DNA of 64,000 bases from Chitinophagales bacterium (lineage in GTDB: Bacteria > Bacteroidota > Bacteroidia > Chitinophagales > Saprospiraceae), in contig JAAFJY010000005.1 of the NCBI GenBank assembly GCA_013299105.1, positions 62,001-126,000 on the forward strand, in the 5' to 3' direction. Shown here one piece after another: positions 7,536 to 16,051 of this stretch. The notes beneath the pieces are model-generated. The model was not told where the DNA came from. It was given only the letters and a program-made list of their open reading frames with translations, and searched no databases. The first letter of the stretch is position 1. Each line of letters begins with the position of its first letter. Made by a program: the position numbers and the translations under genes.

Positions 7536-7919
7536 TTATCTTCTTTTGCGGTCATTAGTGAGGATAATGCGCTCAAATTCCGGTTTTTTTCCAAAATTTA
7601 ATACAAAACCAACTTCAATGTTAGTGGCTTTGAGGTAATTGAGCAATTGTATCTTGTGCTCATTAATAATGGCTTCACTAGCTTTCAGCTCCAAAATGAT
7701 AGCATCTTGAACCAAGATATCGGCATAGTATTCTCCGATCACCAATCCCTTGTAATATACCTGGCAAAGTTGTTGGGAAAGAGCGGTGCAACCTCTCAAT
7801 TGTAATTCATGCAACAATGCCTTTTGATAGACTTTTTCAAGAAAACCGTAGCCAAGTTCATTGTAAACATGGTAAAAGGAGTGAATGATCTCATCTGAAA
7901 TGTTGCTGTGAAGTAACAT
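7536..7919 (-). CDS. GxxExxY protein
   Basis: A 127-residue protein with the name-giving motif in GYGFLEKVYQKAL (about 23-35) and a PD-(D/E)XK-like core: YYADILV (Asp) followed by IILELKA (Glu-x-Lys), then the Gln of KIQLLNYLKA. The length fits the family. These small proteins are common in Bacteroidota, often several per genome and often beside intergenic repeats; their biological role is not established. Here the gene lies between two repeat-rich stretches and next to a decayed Rpn nuclease, so mobility by recombination is plausible. Confidence 0.9.
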   Translation of the reverse strand: MLLHSNISDEIIHSFYHVYNELGYGFLEKVYQKALLHELQLRGCTALSQQLCQVYYKGLVIGEYYADILVQDAIILELKASEAIINEHKIQLLNYLKATNIEVGFVLNFGKKPEFERIILTNDRKRR

Positions 7920-7990
7920 GTTAGCTATTTGTTGAAATTAGTAAAAAAATAAAGAAAGCATTTCGAAGCTTGATTTGGTTTGCTTTTGAG

Positions 7991-8090
7991 GTCAACATCG
8001 TGGTCAACGTCACACTGGAAATCCGTGTTCATCCGTTTCATCCGTTATATCCGTGTTCCTAGCATAGCCTCGCGAAGCGGGGCAAGAATC
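7991..8090 (+). repeat. composite dispersed repeat (GTCAAC / ATCCGT run / GC-rich palindrome)
   Basis: Order of modules: GTCAACATCGTGGTCAACGT, CTGGAAATCCG, four ATCCGT-like units, GTTCCTAG, then the palindrome-like CCTCGCGAAGCGGGGC. The same order is seen near 54.28-54.35 kb, and the first two modules are seen at 52.72 kb. Confidence 0.65.
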
Positions 8091-8399
8091 ACATGCACGA
8101 ATAAAATTTGCCGAACTAAAGATCAGTGGCCTCTATGGCGCATTTTTATTCCAGCCAAGGATCAGCACAAGATTTGGCCCCTGAAAGGACAAAAAACCAC
8201 TTTTGTCCCCTCAAGAATTGCTAAAAATCGAGGGCATACGTATTTACAAATTACTGAAAATAAGTCTTTTAGATCATTTTGAAACGGACCAAAAATCCAA
8301 AACCAGTTATGCTTTTAAATCGGATTTTTGTAAAAATTGTGCGCAGGGTGAGGCTTTAAACCGCTTTTCCGATTTTGATTTTTTTGAAAAACGATTTGC

Positions 8400-8407
8400 T
8401 ACTTTTG
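8400..8407 (+). promoter_or_regulatory. Bacteroidota promoter before the carbon-nitrogen hydrolase
   Basis: TACTTTTG matches TAnnTTTG, with a TTTG at 8374-8377 that could serve as -33 (22-bp spacer). It ends 19 bp before the ATG. Confidence 0.45.
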
Positions 8408-8426
8408 ACCCGAAACCAAAAAAGCC

Positions 8427-9275
8427 ATGCTTATGAAAATAGCCATCATCCAAGTGGCCTGTGGACCCGATATTTTGGCCAACGAAGAAAAGCACCAACT
8501 CAAGGTGCGAGAGGCAGCGGCGGCAGGTGCCAAGATCATCTGCCTACAAGAGTTGTACAATGCCCAGTATTTCCCGCAATACGTCAAGGTCGATTCGTAC
8601 AAATTTGCACAAAAAATTGATAGTCCAGGGGTGCAGGCAATGGCGGCTTTGGCCAAAGAACTAGGCGTGGTTTTGATCGTACCGATTTATGAAGAGGCCA
8701 TGCCTGGGGTGTATTTCAACACGGCCTTGGTGTACGATGCCGATGGCACTTACCTGGGCAAATACCGCAAAAACCATATTCCTGATGGGCCGCAATACCT
8801 GGAAAAATATTACTTCACCCCTGGCGACTTGGGCTATCCGGTTTTTGACACCCAATTTGGCCGCATCGCTGTGGGCATTTGCTGGGACGAGTGGTTTCCG
8901 GAGGTAGCGCGTTTGTTTGCTTTGCAGGGAGCAAACATCATTTTTTACCCATCGGCCATTGGAACGGAGCCAGACCGCCCTGAATACAGCAGCCACAAAG
9001 CCTGGCAAACCGTCATCAGCTCGCATGGCATCACCAATGGCGTTTTCATTGCAGCACCCAACCGGGTGGGCACCGAGGACGACATGACCTTTTACGGCCA
9101 CAGTTTCATCAGCGACCCATTTGGCGAGTTTTTGGCCGAAGCGGGCACCGAGGAAGCGATTTTATACGCCGATTGCGACCTTGACAAGGTGCGAGAAGCC
9201 CGCGAGCTCCTGCATTTCCTGCGCGATCGCCGGGTGGATACTTATGCGGGGCTTTTGCAAAAAGTGTTGGTTTGA
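8427..9275 (+). CDS. aguB: N-carbamoylputrescine amidase-like carbon-nitrogen hydrolase
   Basis: A 282-residue nitrilase-superfamily enzyme. The Glu-Lys-Cys triad is visible: Glu42 in CLQELYNAQYF, Lys115 in KYRKNHIPD and Cys152 in GICWDEWFPE. The sequence around the Cys and the motif FYPSAIGTEP are those of N-carbamoylputrescine amidases, which convert N-carbamoylputrescine to putrescine, CO2 and ammonia in the agmatine route of polyamine synthesis. The usual partner, agmatine deiminase (aguA), is not adjacent. An alternative ATG two codons downstream would give the more typical start MKIAIIQ. Substrate assignment rests on motif similarity only. Confidence 0.88.
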   Translation: MLMKIAIIQVACGPDILANEEKHQLKVREAAAAGAKIICLQELYNAQYFPQYVKVDSYKFAQKIDSPGVQAMAALAKELGVVLIVPIYEEAMPGVYFNTALVYDADGTYLGKYRKNHIPDGPQYLEKYYFTPGDLGYPVFDTQFGRIAVGICWDEWFPEVARLFALQGANIIFYPSAIGTEPDRPEYSSHKAWQTVISSHGITNGVFIAAPNRVGTEDDMTFYGHSFISDPFGEFLAEAGTEEAILYADCDLDKVREARELLHFLRDRRVDTYAGLLQKVLV

Positions 9276-9343
9276 GTTGAAAAGTGGAAATGTTGAAGGG
9301 TTGAAGGGTTGAAAAGAGGGGAGAGAATAGTTTTGCTTATCCA

Positions 9344-9408
9344 CAAATCTCTCCAGCGAGCCCCTAAATCATATATCGTATGTAGTCTATCGTATGTCGT
9401 ATGTAAAA
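9344..9408 (+). repeat. AGCGAGCC box plus TCGTATG microsatellite
   Basis: The box AAATCTCTCCAGCGAGCC is followed by a run of imperfect TATCGTATGT/TCGTATG units. Copies of the same composite lie near 42183, 52537 and 56773, and box-only relatives near 39077 and 56709. Confidence 0.65.
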
Positions 9409-9411
9409 GAC

Positions 9412-10416
9412 CTACTTCACTACTGCCTCAAAAACCTCCAACTGAGTCAGAATATCCTCTAAGTCAATCAGTGGAGCTTTGCCTTCGCGGATCACCTCAT
9501 ACATGTTTTGGAAGAGTGGGCTCCAGTTTCCAGGTAGGGGTTCTACTTGTCCGCGTATATGCAAGCCATTGATTTCGGTGTTGAGGGTGGCCCATTGGCT
9601 GGTAGGTTCGATGCCAAAACCAGGATTGCCGGGCATGATATTGGCTTTGAGGTGGTCTTCTTGTACGTCGATGCCGTATTTGACCAGCGAGCCTTTGGTG
9701 CCTTGAATGATGTAACGGGGCGTGTCCTCGCGCACCAACAGGCTGCACTTCAGGGTTACTTTGGTTTTGCCGTAGTCCAGGCGCAAGTCAAAAGCATCAT
9801 CGATTTCCGAGCCTTGGCGCTGGGTAAAGGTCTGGCCCCAAACCGACTGTGGTTTTCCAAACAACACGATACTTTGGTCGATGATGTGAGCCCCCAAGTC
9901 ATAGATCATGCCACTGCCAGGACCCTGGGTTTCTTTCCATTTTTTGGGATTTAAAATAGGCTTGTAGCGGTTGAAATGGGCCTCAAAGCTCAAAATCTCA
10001 CCCAAAAGGCCTTCTTGGATTACTTTTTCTACGGTCAGAAAATCGCTGTCCCAGCGTCGGTTTTGAAAAACGAATAGCTGCTTACCCACGCTTTTGGCCA
10101 GGGCGATCAGTTCCTTGGCTTCGGCTACAGTGGGGGTAAAAGGTTTTTCCACCAACACATGTTTACCTGTATGAAGGCACTGTTTGGCAAAATCGTAGTG
10201 TGTATCGTTGGGTGAAGCGATGCTCACCAGCTCGATCTCCGGGTCAGCCAGTACTTCGGCCAAGTTCAGGGCTTGGCCTACACCAGGATAGACCTCGGCG
10301 GGGTTTTGCCGGGTGGTGACAATGGTTTTTAAGTGAAAGTTGGGATTGTGCAGGAAAAATGGCGCTTGCAAATAGCGTCCGGATAGGCCAAAGCCTACGA
10401 TGGCGACGTTGAGCAT
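9412..10416 (-). CDS. Gfo/Idh/MocA-family NAD(P)-dependent oxidoreductase
   Basis: A 334-residue cytoplasmic dehydrogenase. The N-terminal Rossmann fold starts VAIVGFGLSGRY (4-15). The family motif EKPFT follows GKHVLV at about 94-99, and the C-terminal domain has the GSGMIYDLGAHIIDQ stretch with the conserved Asp and His. Enzymes of this group oxidise or reduce sugars and inositols. It starts three bases after the stop codon of the beta-helix protein gene, so the two are cotranscribed and probably act on the same carbohydrate. The substrate cannot be read from the sequence. Confidence 0.9.
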   Translation of the reverse strand: MLNVAIVGFGLSGRYLQAPFFLHNPNFHLKTIVTTRQNPAEVYPGVGQALNLAEVLADPEIELVSIASPNDTHYDFAKQCLHTGKHVLVEKPFTPTVAEAKELIALAKSVGKQLFVFQNRRWDSDFLTVEKVIQEGLLGEILSFEAHFNRYKPILNPKKWKETQGPGSGMIYDLGAHIIDQSIVLFGKPQSVWGQTFTQRQGSEIDDAFDLRLDYGKTKVTLKCSLLVREDTPRYIIQGTKGSLVKYGIDVQEDHLKANIMPGNPGFGIEPTSQWATLNTEINGLHIRGQVEPLPGNWSPLFQNMYEVIREGKAPLIDLEDILTQLEVFEAVVK

Positions 10417-10419
10417 GTT

Positions 10420-11682
10420 TTAATTTTTTCTTCTTTTAACGGCATAAAGTGTACCTCCCTTGGGCGCTTTTTCACTGCGCAAAAACACCAACGGTGCTTC
10501 AAATGAATGGGCTACCTCATAGACGCTGGAAAGTTGGTATTCCCCACTTTTTCGGGTGTAGCCTTTGTATCCCTTGGATTGTGCATCATTGTTGAATAGC
10601 AAATTGCCAGGGCCGGGTGGGCCATGCTTTTCAGGAATTCCTTTGGCGATAGCGTCCCAACTGTGCCAGCGGGGCGTTTTGAGACTGCAAGCCTCAACGA
10701 GGTTGTGGCCGTCGTCTTTGCTGTGAAAATTTACATCCACCTCAAACTGACAAGCATATACCACGTTGTATTTGCACCCCTCGTTCATGAGTGCAAAATG
10801 GCGAATCCTACTGACTTTTTCATTAAAAAACAAGCAATACTTCGAACTCCAGCAGCCATAATAGCCGCCGTGATGGGAATCCTGCTTGATGTATGCACGG
10901 TCGATGAAGTTGTTGCGGAAAGTCAGGTGTTCAGAAGAAAAAGCGCCTAAAGGATGTGCCCCGGCCCAAAGAAACTGGCAATTGTCCACCCAACAATTGC
11001 GGCTGCGCCAAAAAATCAGGAGGTTGACATATAAATTGGTGTCGCGAGTTTCTGGGCTGTGAAAAACGCGGCGGTCCCATTCGCCGTTGGGGTTGCTACG
11101 GTCATAGGGTTCGAAGTCGGCAGCTGCGTAGCGGATCGTTAGGTCTTCAAAACCCACCTTTTCAGCGTCTTCTACCGAGATGGCGGTAAGGGGCCTTGCT
11201 CCTTTTTGGTTTTTGAAAAAAGGGGCTTTCAACAAAACACGGATTTCGACCGCGTTCTTGTTTTCACCGCGCAAAACTACACCGGAGGGCACCCGAATAG
11301 GTTGTTTGAGTTCATAAATGCCTTTTTGCAGCAGCATAACGCCCCCACCCATTTTCTTTACCGTGTCAATGGCGGCTTGCAATGGTTCATTGGGGCCTAG
11401 CACCCGGCGGATGGGCAAATCACCACGAAATGGAATCCCTCCTTCTACTCCTGCCTTGGCCCATTCCTGCATGTCTGGATAAGCCGGATCAGCTCGCTTG
11501 GGGTCCCATTCCCAACCTGGATCGCCGATTTGAATGGGCTCTTGCTGTAATTTTTTTATTGCATTGACCTGGCCCCGCAGCATAAAAACAGAGCCCAGGA
11601 TTACCACCAAAACCCAAAGGCACCGCCTGATAAAACCAATGTGCCTATCAGAAAAGTTTGGAAGAAGTGTCGTTTCGAGCAT
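10420..11682 (-). CDS. secreted right-handed beta-helix protein (pectate-lyase-like)
   Basis: A 420-residue protein with one N-terminal hydrophobic segment (about residues 20-37, WVLVVILGSVFML) and a parallel beta-helix body. It opens with PLQAAIDTVKKMGGGVMLLQKGIY, a Pectate_lyase_3-type start, and continues with repeated strands such as GVVLRGENKNAVEIRV, NCWVDNCQFLWAGAHP and HLTFRNNFIDRAY. I chose the ATG at 11682 over an in-frame one at 11751 because the longer form puts 23 atypical residues before the signal and would place a promoter palindrome (11736-11752) inside the gene. Probably a polysaccharide lyase or glycosidase of the locus; catalytic residues were not identified. Confidence 0.8.
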   Translation of the reverse strand: MLETTLLPNFSDRHIGFIRRCLWVLVVILGSVFMLRGQVNAIKKLQQEPIQIGDPGWEWDPKRADPAYPDMQEWAKAGVEGGIPFRGDLPIRRVLGPNEPLQAAIDTVKKMGGGVMLLQKGIYELKQPIRVPSGVVLRGENKNAVEIRVLLKAPFFKNQKGARPLTAISVEDAEKVGFEDLTIRYAAADFEPYDRSNPNGEWDRRVFHSPETRDTNLYVNLLIFWRSRNCWVDNCQFLWAGAHPLGAFSSEHLTFRNNFIDRAYIKQDSHHGGYYGCWSSKYCLFFNEKVSRIRHFALMNEGCKYNVVYACQFEVDVNFHSKDDGHNLVEACSLKTPRWHSWDAIAKGIPEKHGPPGPGNLLFNNDAQSKGYKGYTRKSGEYQLSSVYEVAHSFEAPLVFLRSEKAPKGGTLYAVKRRKN

Positions 11683-11735
11683 GTCAATTTGCTTTTTTTG
11701 AACAAAAGCAGTGTAAAGTTTGTGAAAATAGAATG

Positions 11736-11752
11736 GGTGTGAAAAATACACT
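11736..11752. promoter_or_regulatory. candidate sugar-regulator operator (GTGT-N7-ACAC)
   Basis: GGTGT-GAAAAAT-ACACT lies in the divergent region between the beta-helix gene and the FAD oxidoreductase operon. It has the same geometry as the tandem palindromes at 18153-18199 upstream of susC and differs from the core AGTGT-N7-ACACT at one base. Confidence 0.5.
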
Positions 11753-11840
11753 TATTTTTGTTCTATCCTTTTTAATTGACCTGCTTGGGCTAAAATTGGC
11801 CAAATAGGCTCAAGAATTCAATTTCAACACTTGCTGATCC

Positions 11841-13850
11841 ATGTTTTTCAACACCATTAGAATTTCTTTTTTTTGCGCTGCACTACTATTGGGTTTACAT
11901 ACCTATGCGCAAAAAGCCGTAAAATATGACATCTGCATCTACGGTGGCAATGCTGCTGGGGTGATTGCTGCTTATACGGCTAAAATGTCGGGCAAATCGG
12001 TCCTGCTGATCGAGCCAGGCAAACACCTTGGTGGCCTCACCAGTGGTGGTCTTGGTTATACCGACATTGGCAACAAGTACGTGATCAGCGGCTTGGCCAG
12101 GAATTTTTATCGACGGATAGGGCAGCACTATGGCAAGTTTGAGCAATGGATTTTTGAACCGCATGTGGCCGAAAACATCCTGAACGATTACATCAAAAGG
12201 GCCAGAGTACCTGTGTGGTTTGATGCGCGCTTAAGCAGTGTGAAAAAGGACGGCACAAAGCTCAGCAGCATTACCATTGAAAATACACTTAATCCTCAAG
12301 CAACCACCCGCCAAGTCAACGCCAAAGTATATCTCGACTGTTCTTATGAAGGCGATTTGATGGCCCAGTCCAAAGTCAGCTACACCATTGGTCGCGAAGC
12401 CAATGCCCAATACAGCGAAACCTACAACGGTGTACAATTGCTCGAAAAACACCAACTACCCGATGGCATCGACCCTTACCGCGAGCCTGGCAATCCCGCC
12501 AGCGGTTTGGTTTGGGGTGTCTCTTCGCAGCCATTGGCCACCCAAGGTAGTGGCGACAGGAGTGTGCAGGCCTACAATTTTCGCATTTGTCTGAGTGAAG
12601 ACCCCAAAAATCAGGTGCAGATTACCCAGCCTGTTGATTACGATGCCTCCCGTTACGAATTGTTGTTGCGCAGTTTTGCCAAAAAGCAGCCTCGCTCCTT
12701 GGGCGCTTTTTTCAAATGGGACCGCATGCCCAATCAAAAAACTGACATCAATAACAATGGCGGTTTTTCGACCGACATGATCGGGATGAACCACCACTAC
12801 CCGGAAGCCGATTATGCGACGCGCAAAAAATTCATCCAAGACCTGGAAAATTACACCAAAGGCTTGCTTTATTTCGTGGGCAATGATCCGCGAGTACCAG
12901 AACCCGTAAGAAAGGAAATGCAGCGCTGGGGCTACCCCAAAGACGAATATACCGATAATGGACATTGGTCTTGGCAGCCCTACATCCGCGAGGCCCGGCG
13001 CATGGTCGGTGCCTATGTGATGACCCAGAAAAACTGTCAGGGCCACGAGACCGTGGATGATGCGGTGGGAATGGCGGCCTACACCATGGATTCACACAAC
13101 TGTCAAAGGATCATTCACAATGGCATGGTCAAAAACGAAGGGGATGTACAAATTGGAGGTTTCCCACCTTACCCCATCGCTTACCGCGCTTTAACACCCA
13201 AAAAGGAAGAATGTAGCAACTTATTGGTGCCCGTTTGCCTTTCAGCCAGCCACATTGCGTATGGTTCCATCCGCATGGAGCCCGTTTTCATGGTTTTGGC
13301 CCAAGCTGCAGCTGCCGCTGCTTGTCAGTCGCTAGATGAAAAAAAGGCCGTTCAGGACATCCAGGTTGAGCAGCTACGGGCCGAACTACGGCAAAATCCT
13401 TTGGCCGATGGTTCTACCGCCGAGGTACTGATCGACAATGACATCACGCCAAACCTGGTCAAAACCGAGGGAGAATGGTTGCTACAAAAACGCGGCGGAA
13501 GCCAGTTTGGCGCTGCTTATGGCGCAGCCATGTTGATGGATACCCTGGGGAATGCCCAAGCCAAACAAGTGACCTACCGCTTCGACGCCACTAAAGCAGG
13601 GCAGTATCAATTGATGATTTATGTACCCAATGTGCCCAAGCAGGCGGCTAAACTCAAAATCCAAGTAGAAAATGGCGCACAACAAGCCCAATTCGAGCCT
13701 TCCATCGCCGAATTGCGCAATGACTGGCTTTCGGTGGGTACTTTTTTGGTAAAGCCTAAAGTACCCTGTCTGGTGAAAATCATCAGTCAAAGTGCAAATG
13801 GGGTCATTGTGGCTGATGCGATGTTATGGGTTCCAATAAAAAAATCATGA
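11841..13850 (+). CDS. secreted FAD-dependent oxidoreductase with C-terminal golvesin-like domain
   Basis: A 669-residue protein with a Sec signal (cleavage near HTYAQ). The N-terminus is a dinucleotide-binding fold, YDICIYGGNAAGVIAAYTAK (about 29-48), followed by GKHLGGLTSGGLGYTD; this is the FAD_oxidored family often found in carbohydrate loci of Bacteroidota and Planctomycetota, with no settled substrate. Residues from about 540 form a beta-sandwich resembling golvesin/Xly-type binding domains (YRFDATKAGQYQLMIYVP). It is the first gene of a tight operon with GH42-like and GH29 genes, each joined by an ATGA overlap, implying translational coupling and action on the same glycan. Confidence 0.87.
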   Translation: MFFNTIRISFFCAALLLGLHTYAQKAVKYDICIYGGNAAGVIAAYTAKMSGKSVLLIEPGKHLGGLTSGGLGYTDIGNKYVISGLARNFYRRIGQHYGKFEQWIFEPHVAENILNDYIKRARVPVWFDARLSSVKKDGTKLSSITIENTLNPQATTRQVNAKVYLDCSYEGDLMAQSKVSYTIGREANAQYSETYNGVQLLEKHQLPDGIDPYREPGNPASGLVWGVSSQPLATQGSGDRSVQAYNFRICLSEDPKNQVQITQPVDYDASRYELLLRSFAKKQPRSLGAFFKWDRMPNQKTDINNNGGFSTDMIGMNHHYPEADYATRKKFIQDLENYTKGLLYFVGNDPRVPEPVRKEMQRWGYPKDEYTDNGHWSWQPYIREARRMVGAYVMTQKNCQGHETVDDAVGMAAYTMDSHNCQRIIHNGMVKNEGDVQIGGFPPYPIAYRALTPKKEECSNLLVPVCLSASHIAYGSIRMEPVFMVLAQAAAAAACQSLDEKKAVQDIQVEQLRAELRQNPLADGSTAEVLIDNDITPNLVKTEGEWLLQKRGGSQFGAAYGAAMLMDTLGNAQAKQVTYRFDATKAGQYQLMIYVPNVPKQAAKLKIQVENGAQQAQFEPSIAELRNDWLSVGTFLVKPKVPCLVKIISQSANGVIVADAMLWVPIKKS

Positions 13851-16051
13851 AACGGACAATGAAACCTGCAAGCTTTCTACTGGGGCTTTTTTTTCCTTGG
13901 TTTTTGTTGGCACAAAACGATGCTTTTTTGCAGGAAAAATACCGCCATCTGCACGATTCGCCACTGCAGGAAAAATTTCGGCACCTGGCTCCTATCCCCG
14001 TAGGTGCGGTATATGTGCAGCAGCCTGGAGAAGGAGAAGCCCAAATCCGCCAGCACTTCCGTAACATGAAAAAACTGGGTTTCAATTGCCTCAAGCAAAT
14101 CATGACCATACCCGGCTGGAGCATTGAGCAAGTACAATTATTGGCCTTGGAAGAAGGCATCATCCCTTGGTGGTACGGCGAAGGTGGTTGGGAGGATATC
14201 AACGAAGCCCTGCTGCAAAAACTGGGTATCCCGGCGAATACGCCAATCGCTCTGGTACGGAATGATCCAAAAATGCTGGCCTACCAGGCCCAGGTCCTAC
14301 GCGAACGGATACTCACGGCGCAGGCTTACCGCGAAAAAAAAGGCAAGGCCCTGCAAGACCGCAGCGTAGCTTATGAACCCGAATTAGGAGGCCGAGGTTT
14401 TGACCTCAGCGAGAGGGGCCAGGTGTTGTTTGTGGAGTGGTTGAAAAAAAAATACGGCAACATTGAACAAGTAAACAAGGTCTGGAATCAAGCCCATGCT
14501 GGCCTACAACCCGGTGAGCAGGACCCTTTCAAATCATGGGAAGACCTCGCTCTGCGCCACTCCAAAATGGGGGGCCGTGACTACCGCCGCCTGCACGATA
14601 TTTTGTTGTTTAAAGTAGAGCACAGCTTGGAAAATATCCGTAAAACCTGTGAAGCCTACCAAAGCGTGGCTCCCAGTGGCGCTTTCAGGGGTGGAGGAGA
14701 GATTGGTTTGTTCCATCCCCTGGCCTGGTATGGGGTGGACTTGGAGCGCATTGCGGACCTGATGCAAGAGTACGGGTCGTTCTACTCTTCAATTCATTAC
14801 GCTTGGCATTTTGGCGAAACGGATTACGAATTGGTACGGCCTTTTTACATGCAAGCTTCCCTAGCCAATGACTTTTTCAAAGGTGGTTGGGCGGCTACTT
14901 GGGAATCCACAGGCGGCCCACAACAGTTCAGTGGTGGTCGTGGTGGAGGGGCCTATTTTACTGTCGATGCGGGTACTTTGACCCAATTTTTGTTTTCCCA
15001 AATCGCTGCGGGTTTCAAAGGCTGGGGGGCTTGGACCTGGAGCACCCGCAGCGCAGGCTGGGAAGCAGGCGAATACGGCCTGCTGGACCGCAACAATCAA
15101 ATCAGTGAACGCGCCATTCGCATGGGCCAGATCGGCCAAACCGCCAATCGCTTTCGCGACGAACTATGGCAAGCCCAAAAAGAACCTTTGGTAGGGGTGT
15201 TGTATGATTGGGACAGCGAAGCCTTCTGGGCAGCAATGACCGAGGCCGGACGCGCCGAGTTCAAAGATGCAGGCATCCAGGCCCGCATCGGTGTCAGCCG
15301 AGCTTTGATCAATGCCAATGTACCCTTTGAATACGTCACCGCTACTGACTTACGACAGGGCTTGGCCGCTCGTTACAAAGTCATTTATTTGCCTGCGATT
15401 GTAAGCCTAAATAGCGACTTGCTGTCCATTTTGCAGCAGTATGTAAAAGCAGGTGGCCGCTTGGTCATGGATGCACCTACTGGCTATTTTGATGAGCAGG
15501 GCGCACTACTCAGTACCATCAAAGGCAGTGCATTTGAAAGCCTTTTTGGCTTGGAAATCAGGGATTATCAAGGTGCTGGCACCAATCGGGATTATTTTTT
15601 GAATGGGCAAAAAATGGTGGGTTTTGTACTCGACCTAGGCTTGACCACCGCTCAATCACTGGCTCGGTTCAACGATGGCAAAGTAGCAGTAGCAGAAAAC
15701 AAAGTCGGCAAAGGCAGTACCTTGGTATTGGGATACGAAGCCTCCAAGGCTTGCTTCAAACCCGGCAGGAAGTTAGCGGAGTCTAACTTACTCCGTTATG
15801 CACTGGGCAATTTGTCCAAGCCTTACACTTGCACCGGAGCCATCGCTTATCGCTTGAGTTCGCCCCAGGCCGATCATTATTTCCTCATCAACGATGGTCC
15901 CAATACCCAGGCCAATTTGCAGTTTGGCACTTACCAATACCGGAGTATCAACGATGCCATATCGGGGCAAGTATTGAAACCAGGCCAGCCAATAGCCCTT
16001 GAAGCACACAGTGGTCGCTGGATTCGCTGTGAAAAAAATGCACGCCGATGA
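13847..16051 (+). CDS. secreted GH42-like beta-galactosidase-family protein
   Basis: A 734-residue protein whose ATG overlaps the preceding TGA. After a signal peptide (to about residue 23) comes a TIM barrel beginning at the GH42-like IPVGAVYVQQP. A candidate acid/base Glu lies in YEPELGG (Glu177 or 179), followed by the GH42-typical FVEWLKKKYGNIEQVNKVW. The candidate nucleophile is Glu353 in TWESTGGP. Residues about 440-560 match the beta-galactosidase trimerisation (GATase-like) fold, as in VIYLPAIVSLN and YVKAGGRLVMDAPTG. The barrel is divergent from canonical GH42, so activity on beta-galactosides is not assured. Confidence 0.82.
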   Translation: MKRTMKPASFLLGLFFPWFLLAQNDAFLQEKYRHLHDSPLQEKFRHLAPIPVGAVYVQQPGEGEAQIRQHFRNMKKLGFNCLKQIMTIPGWSIEQVQLLALEEGIIPWWYGEGGWEDINEALLQKLGIPANTPIALVRNDPKMLAYQAQVLRERILTAQAYREKKGKALQDRSVAYEPELGGRGFDLSERGQVLFVEWLKKKYGNIEQVNKVWNQAHAGLQPGEQDPFKSWEDLALRHSKMGGRDYRRLHDILLFKVEHSLENIRKTCEAYQSVAPSGAFRGGGEIGLFHPLAWYGVDLERIADLMQEYGSFYSSIHYAWHFGETDYELVRPFYMQASLANDFFKGGWAATWESTGGPQQFSGGRGGGAYFTVDAGTLTQFLFSQIAAGFKGWGAWTWSTRSAGWEAGEYGLLDRNNQISERAIRMGQIGQTANRFRDELWQAQKEPLVGVLYDWDSEAFWAAMTEAGRAEFKDAGIQARIGVSRALINANVPFEYVTATDLRQGLAARYKVIYLPAIVSLNSDLLSILQQYVKAGGRLVMDAPTGYFDEQGALLSTIKGSAFESLFGLEIRDYQGAGTNRDYFLNGQKMVGFVLDLGLTTAQSLARFNDGKVAVAENKVGKGSTLVLGYEASKACFKPGRKLAESNLLRYALGNLSKPYTCTGAIAYRLSSPQADHYFLINDGPNTQANLQFGTYQYRSINDAISGQVLKPGQPIALEAHSGRWIRCEKNARR

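Larger units (their letters stand above)
7920..8426. other. intergenic region with composite repeat
   Basis: The left part (7991-8090) is a composite dispersed repeat. The rest (8091-8399) is A/T-rich with several short open frames, none with recognisable protein features. A -7 promoter element for the downstream hydrolase is at the right end. Confidence 0.55.

Noticed and set aside
8203-8436. Short rightward open frame of 77 codons before the carbon-nitrogen hydrolase gene
   Set aside because: Low-complexity Lys/Phe-rich product, overlaps the promoter and start of the real gene, and shows no ribosome-binding or family signal.
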